Positions 26,001-36,900 of a stretch of 64,000 nt of DNA are shown here, piece after piece. This DNA is from Eremophila alpestris peregrina (Eukaryota > Chordata > Aves > Passeriformes > Alaudidae): assembly GCA_009792885.1 (NCBI GenBank), contig WMCF01000034.1, positions 5,360,023 to 5,424,022 on the forward strand, written 5' to 3'. Numbering within the stretch: position 1 is the first letter of the stretch; each line of letters opens with the position of its first letter. Below the pieces are notes generated by a model. The model did not search any database. It saw nothing but the letters and a program-made list of their open reading frames with translations, and was not told the origin of the DNA. The translations under genes were made by a program, and so were the position numbers.

Positions 26001-29000
26001 ATTTTTGCAGATGAAACTGTTTCACAGTGTATTCTTTTTTTTTCTATTGATCCATCCTGAAAATTAAATCAAAGTAGAGAAGGTAATTGCCTGAAAATTG
26101 GAAACAAGCTGCAATGAAACAGGATCAGGAAAACTCTGATACTGCTTGCACCTAGATTTTGCTGTCAACCAGTGTAAGTGGGGACGAGTATGAATTTCTG
26201 GGGATTTCCAGTTCTCCTGACTTCAACAGAAAGACAACAGAAGGGTAAAATTGCCTAGTTGCACTTCATAAGGGGCCAATCTGAACCAACAGAGCTTGCA
26301 ATATTTCATTTATAAGGAAATTGCTGCATTTTAGTCTCTTGGTGAAATATGGATGTAAGCTGAAAGTCTGGCAGATTTCCAGCACAACTGGGATCTTCAG
26401 CCCTGGAAAATAGAGCAGCCTCTCCAGTGTGAATAGTACATCTGAAATAAATTTAGCGAAATGTCCTGCACTTAACATGCTGTTTCCTTGCATGGCTCTA
26501 AAATGGCACTTAGGGATTTGGATTTTTTTGCTGTGCTTGCACTTATCATTCTTCTCATTTGTCCAAATTCCAACTTCAACTTTGGTTACTGAAGTAATTT
26601 GTCCCTGGTTCCAGACTTCCCATTAACTTAGTGACATTTAATCTATCTGCTGTTAACTCTAGAATGAGTACAATCATCCATAATACACCTTTAAAAACAT
26701 TTTAAAAGGGTATGTGCTAGACCAGCTGTTTTCAGTCCAGTGTATGCTTGCCCTTTCCACTTTGTTAGAGCTGCAGTCAGCTCTTCAGACTGTGCCACTT
26801 CCCTCAGAGAAACTCTACAATGCTTTAACTCTAGGTCATGTCCTCTGTCATTCACCCTTACCCTTACTGCTAATTTATGTGCCCATATTTGTGGGAGATT
26901 TGGAAATAAAACTTAGGAGTTAAGAATTTAATATGATACATAACGTAAAAATGTCTACTATGTACAAATATGTAATACGTACACAAATGTAAAAACTATT
27001 TGGGTTTTTTCTGTGTGATTATCTAAAACTTAATGATAGAATTGTATTTTTCTAGGGAAAAAAAGCCACATCAACTTGCAATATGAAGTGCTGACAGTAA
27101 AAGCTGTAGGAGGTTCTGTCAAGACATATTGCAACAAAAGTTCGTCTTCTTTTTACCCCAGATTTCTCTTCACATCTTCTCTTGCTAAGGCTAGTCTGGA
27201 TCCTAGGCCCAGAGGGAGAAATAGTCATGTTTTAAACATCAGAATTACAAAGTTCTTAGCTTGGCCCAGATGTCTGTATTTTAAATTGAAGGGTTCTAAT
27301 GCTGCCAAGTACACTTCAGCCAACCGTGCTAGTTTTCTGGGAACAGCTGTTCTGTCCTCCAGGCTACTGTCAATCTCTGATTTATTCAAATATTGCCCTT
27401 GCAGGTTAAGACAAATAATAGTAACAAGGCTAAAAAATTGGATTGCTCTTTGTTGTTGATCCAAGCTTCTTTCAAGTTCTGTCTTGCTTAAGTGCCTGCT
27501 GTGACTACTGGTTCTGTGCTTTTTCCAGTTCTTTCATTACTAGTTCCAGCATCTTTGACGCTCTGAGTTCTTGAACTTTTCCCCTCCTGGCCTATTTTTC
27601 AGACTCTGCAAGGCATGTCTCAGGTGGTTCCAGCTCTGTACCAGGGCCCAGGTTGGGCAGCAGTAGGCAAGGTGTCCTAGTGCTACAGGAATTTGCACAG
27701 GCGGATGGTGCAGTGTTCATCATTGGCTCTTATTCCGTGTGCCAAGTTCCCTGCTGTGAGAATCCACACAGAATCCCTCAATACAAACCCACAACTTTGG
27801 CTTGAACCTAAATTTCCAGGGCTAGCTACTCTTTACCCCAGATTTTTGGTACCCAGAATTTCAGCTGAAGAAACCTAAGAAACATTTCAGTCAGCCATTT
27901 GTTTTTAAGCCTAATTTTGACTTGATGGGGTTTGTTTTCTTTTCAAAGACTCATCCTGTTTTCTTACAGAATAACCTGACATTTTTACAGGTCCAGATAA
28001 CTCGTACTTTGTCTGGAAGAAGAATGGACAAAAGATGAAGGCATGCATTACGGAGCAATCTCACATGCTGCTTGATGGCAGGGTGCATGTTCTCAGCTGG
28101 GTGAAAGATTCAGTATCAGAAAACACAGAATACAGATGCTCATTCATCTCTAAAGTTGGGAACACAACATCAGAAGTGCTGATCACAGTAGAAGACAAAG
28201 GTAGGCTTGTTTCAAGTGTGTGCTGTGCTTGGCCTGACCCTGATATGAGTAAAGCTCTATAATATTCACCCATAAAACATGCATATCTAAAGATGGTCAC
28301 TTGCCTACTGTATTAGTCTGCACTTTGTTTATGAAAAGGTTTTAGAGACATAAAAACTCCTTCCTCTACCTCCTCCCTCAAAGGACTAATGTAAATTAGC
28401 AGGTATGATCTAGAAATTGAACTGATAAACTAATTCCAAAAACTGAAAATCAAATGAGTAATACAGAGCTAAAAACGTGCCCAGGTGGCCAAGGCCAAGG
28501 GCATCTTGGCCTGTATCAGCAATAGTATGGCCAGCAGCAGCAGGGCAGTGATGGCTCCCAGTACTCGGCACTGGTGAGGACATACCTTGAGTTCTTTTGT
28601 CCAGTTCTGGGCCCCTCAGTTTAGGAAGATGATGGAGTGTGTGGGTGAGATGCTTGGAGCACATCCAGAGAAGGGCAATGGAGCTGGTGAAGGGCACAAG
28701 TCCTATATGTAATGGCTGAGGGAGCTGGGGCTGTTTAGTCTGGAGAGAAGGAGGCTCAGGGTGACCTTATTACTCTGTACAACCACTTGACAGGAGGGTG
28801 GCAGCCAGGTGGGGGTCAGTCTCTTCTCTCAGGACAAGAGGACACAGGCTTAAACTGTGCCAGAGGAGGTTTAGGTTGGACTTTAGGAGGACTTTCTTCA
28901 CAGAAAGGATAATTAAACATTGGAATGGGCTGCCCAGGGAAATGGTGGAGTCACAGTCCCTGGAGGTGTTTAAGGAATGACTGGATGTGGCACTGGATGC

Positions 29001-30132
29001 CGTGGCCTGATTGACAAGGTGGTGTTGGATTGTAAGTTAGATTCAATGATCTTAGAAGTCTTTTCCTGATTTATTCTGTGTTACTGAAAAATGAGGAGTA
29101 GTAAGTCAACATGTCCATCATGTCACTGGCCCATCATGTAAACTGGTCCTCTCCAACATGTCACTCTTCTCCCCAGGCTTGTTATGATATACCTGGAACA
29201 TTCCTGTGCTTGTTAGATGGGTTTGAACTATTAATTTGTAGCTCCTACCCTCTAGATGTCAAATCACAGATAAGGGCACTAAACCTGTTTACTCTGGAGG
29301 CAATTTAGTTTGCTGCACAGTGTAAGAGACATAACCATTTAAACAGAAATTGCTGCCAAATAACATTGAAAGGATGTAGAGCCAAATGAAGGACAGGATG
29401 GGGATTCCTTCTAGCCCCCTTCCTCCAGGACAGGCAGTCCTGTATCTGATCAGGTACTGACTTCTGCCATTATATGGTTATGTAACCAATCCCATTTCCA
29501 TTCTTAGATAGTCCTGGTCAGGATGCATGGACCAAGGAATTTGATAGCTGGAGAAGTGCCATCAGTGAACACGACAAGATGATGCAAAACTGGAGGAGAA
29601 CATGGGTAAGAAGTGCCTCTGGCACTTCTGCAACTGCATGTATTTATGTAACAAAATGATCAGTGTTCCTGTACGTGGCATCATTACTGACCCTCTCAGC
29701 AATCTGTCCTGTGTATGACATCCATTGCAGTAACGTCAGCTTGTTCCTTCAGTCCACTAACCAAGTGCTCATCAGTCAGTAGTTCTCTTCCTGCCCAAAA
29801 CAGTAAATCTGTGTATAGTGAACAGAGTACATCAATTTCATTACATCTGAGGATTAACTGGATTGCAGAGACTACTGGACTTCATAAATGGTAATGTCCA
29901 TAAAATCTGACCTTTTTTTTTAAAAAAAGGAAGTCCATACCCATCTACTAATACTTTTCTCCAACAGTTAGAACAAAGATCACTTTTGAAAACTTTAGAT
30001 ACTATGTGTTTGCTGCCTGTGGAACAGTTAGTATAGGCAATCTTAAGCCCCCTTTTCATTTTTACGGTGGTATTAACAAATCATTCTGAAATTTTTCTTC
30101 AGGAGACCTGCAACAAGAGAAACGGCCTCTAA
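16803..30132 (+). CDS. SEMA4D: SEMA4D alternative 3' exons: probable secreted isoform
   Basis: Four exons, 16803-17009, 27991-28200, 29508-29605 and 30103-30132 (TAA). Each has an AG acceptor and the first three have GT donors. Phases fit exactly: the internal SEMA4D donor at 14290/14291 ends one base into a codon, all joins to 29508 are phase 1, and 29605 ends on a codon. The joined product would have 739 codons in this window. It keeps sema, PSI and the first Ig domain, adds a second Ig-like domain (B-strand Cys in FHLFC, Trp in YFVWKK, F-strand Cys in YRCSF), and ends WETCNKRNGL without a membrane segment. Alternative C-termini of SEMA4D are, as I recall, annotated in mammals; I cannot confirm these are the same exons. 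Splicing itself is inferred. Confidence 0.82.
17637..17690 (-). mobile_element. Short CR1 3'-end remnant, inverted
   Basis: TAGAACAGAATCATTTAGATTGG followed by GAAAGCACTT resembles the complement of a CR1 tail. Only about 50 bases are left. Confidence 0.5.
21401..21458. repeat. GGTT-type microsatellite
   Basis: Repeated TTGG/GGTT units broken by T runs; in the 11 kb intron between alternative SEMA4D exons. Confidence 0.85.
23115..23353 (+). mobile_element. CR1 LINE fragment, 3' end
   Basis: Shows GGTTGCCCAGGGAGGTGG and GATGTGGCACTTAATGC and ends in TTCTGTGATACTGTGA. Within the long intron 17010-27990. Confidence 0.9.
27991..28200 (+). CDS. SEMA4D: SEMA4D alternative exon 2: Ig-like domain core
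   Basis: Acceptor TTTACAG, donor GTAGGC. Encodes NSYFVWKKNGQKMKACITEQ, LSWVKDSVSENTEYRCSF and TSEVLITVEDK. These give the C-strand Trp and F-strand Cys of an Ig fold begun in the previous exon, 11 kb upstream. Confidence 0.85.
28476..29086 (+). mobile_element. CR1 LINE fragment
   Basis: About 600 bases from the AAGGCCAAGGGCATCTTGG region of ORF2 to the 3' end. Between alternative SEMA4D exons 27991-28200 and 29508-29605. Confidence 0.92.
29508..29605 (+). CDS. SEMA4D: SEMA4D alternative exon 3
   Basis: Acceptor TTCTTAG, donor GTAAGA. Encodes SPGQDAWTKEFDSWRSAISE and MMQNWRRTW, a charged, Trp-rich probable helix. Confidence 0.78.
30103..30132 (+). CDS. SEMA4D: SEMA4D alternative terminal coding exon
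   Basis: Acceptor TTCTTCAG; codes for ETCNKRNGL and then TAA. Preceded by a good pyrimidine tract. The nine residues add one unpaired Cys. Confidence 0.72.
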   Translation, partial: ETCNKRNGL

Positions 30133-30404
30133 TGGACAAAGGAATGAACAGGCTAGAAGGAGAAATGTATACAAGTACATTAAGAGTACCTGTTGCTCTT
30201 AATATTATAGCATTTGGAGATGATTTTACAAGCATTAGTGCTGACATTAAAAGTGATATTCAGGAGAACCACCTCAAGCATGAAGTGGAAGGGGATATTC
30301 TTACTGCACCAAAGAATAACTAAACTAAACTCCGTGGTACAAGAGAGGCCACCCATCCCATGCTGCAACCATCTCTGGTTTTCTGATGTCAGCTATTTCA
30401 CCTA

Positions 30405-30410
30405 AATAAA
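30405..30410 (+). terminator. SEMA4D: Candidate poly(A) signal AATAAA
   Basis: AATAAA 273 bases after the alternative stop, with a GT-rich stretch about 60 bases downstream. Confidence 0.5.
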
Positions 30411-30685
30411 TAACAGAAGTAGTCTCAGCAAGACTTGTACTGTTCAAAGAATATAATATGATGTTTTCTGTTTTGAGTTCATTAAGCCAACCAGGTAATT
30501 TTGGGCTTGAGAATCTTGGCATATGATTTAGAAATTAAGACGTGGATCCCATTTATTTAAAGGCATTTCAACTTGTACAATTATTTTTCTTTTACTGTGT
30601 TTACCCTTATGTTGCCAGTGTTTTGAAGAGCATTCCTTTCTAGTGTCAGCAAGCTCATTTGTTCGAACATACTTCCTTTGGTAAT

Positions 30686-31243
30686 TGTGCTAGGTTTGAC
30701 TTAATTTTCTTCACAGTGGCTAGGATGGGGCTGTTTTAGATCTGTGCTGAACACAGGGTTGATAATGGAGAGATTTGTTATTGCTGAGCAGGGCTTGCAC
30801 AGAGCCAAGGCCTTTTTGTACAGCCACAGTGGCAAGGCATTTGGGGTGCGAGGGAGGCTGGAAGGGGACTCAGCCAGGACAGGTGATCCCAAATGAGCAA
30901 AGGGATATTCCAGACCATGTGACATCATGGTCAGGATATAAAGGCAGGGGGGGCATGTATGGAGTGCTGTAATCTGTCTTCCCAAGAAACCATTATGTGT
31001 GATGGGGCTCTGCTCTCCTGGAGATGGCTGAACACCTGCCTGCCCATGGGAAGCACTGAATGAATTCCTTGTTTTGCTTTGCTTGTCTGCATGGCTTTTG
31101 CTTTTCCTATTCAACAGTTATCATCTCAACCCACAAGTTTTCTGGCTTTTGCCTTTCCCACTTTTACCCTACCCTTCCCTACCTCATTCCCACTGTGAGA
31201 GGCCGGGTGGTGCTTGGTTGCTGGCTGTGCCTAAACCATGACA
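30686..31243 (+). mobile_element. Solo LTR of an avian endogenous retrovirus (ERVL-like)
   Basis: A 558-base element starting TG and ending CA, flanked on both sides by GTAAT (30681-30685 and 31244-31248), a 5-bp target-site duplication as expected for class III (ERVL) elements. It carries a TGACATCA CRE-like motif at 30920-30927 and a TATA-like ATATAAA at 30936-30942, and has the ending typical of avian LTRs. No internal viral genes are present; it is a recombined single LTR. Same orientation as SEMA4D. Confidence 0.85.
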
Positions 31244-31245
31244 GT

Positions 31246-31251
31246 AATAAA
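31246..31251 (+). terminator. SEMA4D: Candidate poly(A) signal AATAAA formed at the LTR junction
   Basis: Its first three bases are the end of the 3' target-site duplicate and its last three are the flank, so it also existed in the uninterrupted ancestral site. Confidence 0.5.
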
Positions 31252-31270
31252 GTTTCTATGTATGCAAGAA

Positions 31271-32914
31271 GACTCTTTGGTTTTTGCAAATTCTTCTATA
31301 TTTGAGATATTGTATCATAAAAATTCTTGCTGAATGAATTCAAAGACCATTCCTTATGATGATCAAGTGCAGACTGAAAATGTGAGGACCTACACTATCC
31401 ACAGTAAAAGTGTTCTACAGCTTTACTGCTCAGAGTTTTGTCCTTCTGCATCTAAGAAACAAAAGTCTGAGGTATAAATTAAATTTTCTGCATTATCTGC
31501 TCAATGGATTTCAACAATTGGGAAACAAAGAAGATGCTCCCTAATAACCAATCGGCCCAGGCAGAGAGCTGCTTGGAGCAGTCTCAGAAAGTTTCATACT
31601 CATCCCTAAATTCTCTAACTGGTAAGACTTAAATTTGAGTGCTTCCCACATTAAAGAAAGCAGTCTCCTCATGCTAAGACTTGAATGATTCTTTTTTTCA
31701 GTATCAAACCACCTTGTCACACATGCAGGGTGAAAACTAATTTTTTTCCCTACTTTTCTTAACCATTTTTCCTGTTTTTAACATAGGCATTTCATTAATG
31801 CTGATGCAGACTTCTGATACCCCTAATTTTTTTCTCATTTGTTCTCATAAATTTTTTGTTCTCAAGACAACTATAAATAGACTTTCCTTGAATTGTCTCT
31901 CCTCCATTTGTTCAACTGATTTGGAGCACACTTATGTTTAGTTCTGTGGAGCTGAGTGGGAATATAAAGTAAGACAGAGGTCAGGGTTATGGATGACATA
32001 GCTAAGCTTTGCTTTGTTTCTGCAGGAAATTCCTGCAAGTAGTAAAAAGTTGCCAAATTTTTTGTTCAATTTTGTGTGTGTGTGTGTCGGGGGGTGGAAA
32101 TCTCTGTACCACATTTGTAACCACGGCTGTGACACCTTATGGTAAATGTTTTTATACTCTCTAAGAACTGGAAGTAAGTCCCTAAGATTGTGAACAACAT
32201 ATCATGTTTTTGAGGTTTTATGCTCTTCTACAGTAAGACAAAATAGAAAACATGGTCAAAACCAAACTTCTTTACCAACTCATCCAATGCAATGACTGGG
32301 TTCCAGAATTTTAGATGCGTATCCAAGTGGCATAGGTACACATGAATAAATCACAACTTACCTTTGCATCAAGGGGCTGTATTGGCCAAAAGTGTGATTT
32401 GTCACTGGGGCCTTTCATCCCCAATTTCCATTTAAGATTAGAAGGAACTAATACAAAACAGATCATCATCATCATAACCAGTGCACTTCAGCATAAGGCC
32501 GGCTCCCCTCAGGCCCATGTCCCAAAAGTGTCATTTCAACTATCACTAAATTCCCACAAGACGAGCTTACTTAAGTCACAAGCATTCTTTATAGAATCAG
32601 TATATTGTAACAGATTTTATACAATTCATACTCTACAAAATAGTTTGCATTTAAAAATTATTTGAAGTTTTTTTATATCACTTCTTTCATCACAAGGCAG
32701 CTACTTTCCAAAGTATTGCACAACAAATGTTCAGTATGCTGAAGCGCTTGCAGACACCTCAGAGATGCTGAGCAGCACATGGCACCTGTATCACCTTTCA
32801 GAAAAGCTGACACAAGTTCTATGTGCATCCCTCCAATTACTTTCTTTAGGCTTGTCCTCAAAAAACAGTGTTTATATAGGCCATTCCCACTAAGGTGCTC
32901 CACCAGTACTATAA
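31271..32914. other. Intergenic, between converging genes
   Basis: AT-rich, with a short GT repeat at 32073-32087. No coding sequence recognised. Separates the SEMA4D and SECISBP2 ends. Confidence 0.6.
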
Positions 32915-33823
32915 GCACATTTTGTTTTTAAAATTTTATTTATTCTAGGATACAAACATCATTTCTTATAAGATATAAATTTTTTCTATTTAGATACAAA
33001 CTGAGATTGCTCAAAAACTCATAGATGTATATACCAACACAACCCCAACCTGAAGGAATGAGTCTCAGCAAGGAGAAGGTACAGATAAGCAGGCCAGCAC
33101 ATCTACTGTCCTGCAATATCCTCTAACTTCAAAGCAGGATGTATGATAAACTACTCTCAGTAGCAACAGAAACATCAAATTTATAAAAAAGTCTGAACAG
33201 AGCCCATTCACTTCAGGAATTTCAGCCCCTTGTAGTCTGTGCTATCTCCTTCACATCTGATGTATGATCCCCAAGGAACACAGAAGAGCCAACTTTGTCA
33301 TCATGGCCGTCCTTAATTAGTTTAAATCACGCTACCTGCCCCAAATTAATTTGTTGCTGACTAGAATAAAGTGACATTGATAGCATTATTTAGAAGAAAA
33401 ACCAAGAACAAACCCACAATCAAACAACATCTGAAGTTTTATACAGGAGTTAAAAATTAAGGGCAATTCTCCTTTAGCCCCTTCTGGCTCAAGGAATCTG
33501 TTCCAGAAGAAAACTTTCTCTGTCAAGATTCTTTTGGTATACTCTACCCTAAGAAATCAAAGCTTTAAAGTACGCCAAGCCAGTTCAAGTGGTTTGGGGC
33601 TACAACAATTTGGTGTTGTCCTCTGCTGTAAAAACCAGAGAAACATAAAGAATAAAAACATTAGCCAGGGCCTCATGTGCTCCAGTGCCTATTTTGCTTA
33701 AAGGGATTCAGAACAATTTGCTTAGCTAACTTCACGTATTTCTTTATCTTATGTTATTTTGCTACCTTCTTCCTAGGGATCTAACAGAAAAAAAATTAAA
33801 GGCCAATCGAGCTGGATCTGGAT
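32915..33823 (-). other. SECISBP2: SECISBP2 3'UTR
   Basis: About 0.9 kb of AT-rich non-coding sequence from the stop to two overlapping AATAAA signals (TTTATT on plus) at 32935-32944. The exact cleavage point is an estimate. Confidence 0.7.
32935..32944 (-). terminator. SECISBP2: SECISBP2 poly(A) signal, two overlapping AATAAA
   Basis: TTTATTTATT on the plus strand gives two overlapping AATAAA hexamers on the minus strand, the first seen after the stop codon. Confidence 0.7.
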
Positions 33824-33933
33824 TTACTGATGATCTTCCAAATTCAGTATTGCCAAGTCAGCAGTTGCACTCTTTTCCAATTCCAGAGCATATGGATTAT
33901 ATTCTTCTTCAAGTTTTCTCTTCCAGACTTTAA
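33824..33933 (-). CDS. SECISBP2: SECISBP2 exon 18 (stop codon)
   Basis: Acceptor CCTTAG. Encodes IKVWKRKLEEEYNPYALELE and ends LNLEDHQ, TAA at 33824-33826. Human ends MNLNL after a similar IWKKHLEAY start. Confidence 0.92.
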
Positions 33934-36900
33934 CTAAGGAATATTGGAAAAAAACAAACAACAAAGAAAAAACAACCAACATGTTACCATATGCTACCTG
34001 AGAAAAAACTTAAAATGAAAAGTCAACCCTGATTCTTTACTTCCCCTTCAAAGTAAGTGCTGAGGTAGGCTGACACCCAGGCTGTAAATGCTGGTATTTA
34101 CATGATGCAATGCAGAAGAATAACCTGCCCCGAGCTCCTTGTGTCCAACACTCTACTCAAGAAAGGCTAACCCTGAAGGTGGTTCCAACTTTGAAAAAAC
34201 CTCTTACGTTTTCAAAACGAACAGAGGTGGGGGAAAATGTTTCTAGGAATGAGTGCTTGCAAGACAGGAAGATGCATCTCAAATAGGCTTCAATACAAAA
34301 GTTAAGTGTATCATAGTCATAGACTATGGACATCTACAATTCATCTTAAAAGGATTGTTTAAACAAACAGAAATATAATTAGGAGCTCTGTTGAGCAAAG
34401 CCATGAGTACTGCCTGCCGTTGGTGGATTTCAGAGAGGAACTTTCTTTAATGCTTTCTCAGCAAAAACTGACTTCAGATTTATAAAAAAACCCAAGAATT
34501 TGGCCCCTCCTTACTAATGACCAGAGCAGATGTCACTTGTTTCGCTGAAAATCACAGAACTGATGAGCACTATGAATGACAATGGAACAAAAACCAAGTC
34601 AGTAAATACTTACTGTAATTTGGTACATCCTCATCTGAGTCTTGGGAAGGTATGTTACAAGTTTCTAACAAGCCACTGTTTTCAGATTCAGGAGGTAAGA
34701 TGCTGGGTTGGGTTTCTCTTAGTCCTGCTTCTTCCTCTAAAGCTGCTACCATATCCTTGTAGGCCTTCCTGGCCTCTGTTGTCAGCTGTACCATTCTATG
34801 AAAATGGTCCTGTGGCAATATAAAATGCTGGAGTTTAAATCATACAGTAAGTTTCAACATCTCCTTGAAAATCTAATGAATATTCCTTATTCAGAATGTG
34901 TAGGTTCATATATAAAAGTTGAGCAGCTTAGTATGTATGAAGACATGAAAAACACAGCCTTTATCAAAACAGCAGTTTTCATGAAAAAAAAATCGAGGGA
35001 GATAAAGATGAAGAAGATGTCAGGAAGAGATAGCAATTTTTTTAAACAGTGCTGACTGCCTGTACTTCTAAAATCACTTTTTCATATAAGCTATGTCTAT
35101 CACCTGTGATGAAGAGTGCAAGTCTGCAAAAGCAAAACAAACAAAAAACCCCTTAAAAATAACAATATTTTTACCTCCTCTTCCAAGTAAAAAGTGAAGC
35201 TGAACAAAACATGAGGTGACTTATTTCAGCTTACCTGAGCCCCATCATAACTGAAAATGCCCACCACACTGACGGGCACTGCTTTGTTCACACAGCGGCC
35301 CAGCGCCTTGCGGTTCAGGGCAAAAACAAAGGGGATGTTCTGCTCACAGGCACAGTCGATGATGGTGTGCAGAGTCTCGTCCAGCCCACCTGCAGCACAC
35401 AACACAACCAGGCTGATTGGAGCCGAAGAACCATTCTGTTAACACGTGGCAGAAAACAGCCCAAGAATATGGGCGCATTCTGAAACTACACCTTATTAGG
35501 AAAAAAGCAGAGATCACAACCGTAGTGTTGAAAATCCATTTTTAAGGGACAACTTGACATTTTTTCTTAATTCATAGTTAGCATTAATTTCAGACTGCTA
35601 CTATTCCATATTTTACTATATATGTAGTACAGACAATAATTACAACAATTACAATAATTAATGCTAATAATGACAACTTTTAGGAAACTATCACTAGTGA
35701 TTTATTGTCACTCTGTGTCCTAAAAGAGGATACAGTGGGATAAATTGATACAGTGGGACTCCTTGTGATGGCAGATCTGGCATCAGAAGCCTTTGGATTG
35801 TCTCAGCTGTGCAGTGCAATTTTTTGTGCAGAAGCACAGCAAAGCAGTAACTAAAGAGACCCTAATCTCAGGTAACTTCTCCCACCCCAGATACTCTCGA
35901 CTCAGCTCATAGTTCAGTTGCATACCAGTAAACAATCTGAGCAAGGAAGGCAACTTTATATGGCTGATTTCAAAGGATCCTCAAATAAATTCCTCCAATA
36001 ATAATATTGCTGTCAATATACTGAACCTTCTCTTTTGCATTTCTTTTATTCAACACTTTTTTATTTTTTTTAAGAACTTATTTACCCTTTGACTGAATCT
36101 TTTCACAGTTAGGGGAGATGATGACACACTTCAGCTTTTTCAGCTTCAGATGTTTCAGAACTTCTCTAAGACCCATAACAAGCCTGCGTTTTATCTTGGC
36201 CTTCACTGGGTCTTTCTGATACAAGCGGTCTTGGAAACGAACCAGTTCTTTTAGGAGATCTGTCACACAACTGTCAACTTCTTTACTAAGCACCTGGCTG
36301 CAGTAACTGGAAGAAAGGAGCAATCAAATAGTTAGATTCACTAAAATTACACATATGTAATATTTAAATATGTAATACAATAAATATACATTTTAAATTC
36401 TATTCAATGCCTTTGCATTTTTTTCTGTTTCCACTCCAAACACACTTGTTATATCCAAACAAAACAAAATTTATTTAGGATTTCTTTTATTGTCTGAGGA
36501 CTTCAGAGGAAGTAGTTTTGTTCCTTTTGTTACCTGGCTTCCTAATAAAACTATATTAAAAAAATATATATATGTACAATAAACCTATATATCTATATAG
36601 ATATATGGATATATATTTTACCCCAAGAAATAAGTATGTGTATATCTTTTTGTATTGAAGCATTTTTCTGAGGGCATTTATTTTGACATATATATATCAA
36701 AGTACAGCAAGCAAAGTACAAAATTCTAACTTACTTCTCTAAGTTCAAGGCTATGGGTAACAAACAGGGAAACATGGATCACATTCCTCTGCCCTACATT
36801 CATGTCTGTCATCCTTTTTCAATTATCTGACTATGGCTTTGTGTTGTTTGTAAGGAAAGGATACAAATCAATGTAATTCACCCTTCTAGTACACTCTGAG

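Larger units (their letters stand above)
17010..27990 (+). other. SEMA4D: Long intron before the alternative Ig exon
   Basis: 11 kb with CR1 fragments at 17637 and 23115, a GGTT microsatellite at 21401 and no recognisable exon. Confidence 0.65.
30133..31270 (+). other. SEMA4D: Probable 3'UTR of the secreted SEMA4D isoform
   Basis: Non-coding after TAA. AATAAA occurs at 30405-30410 and again at 31246-31251; either could serve. The span between them is mostly a solo LTR. Confidence 0.55.

Noticed and set aside
34530..34823. Plus-strand 97-codon open frame
   Set aside because: Antisense shadow of SECISBP2 exon 17.
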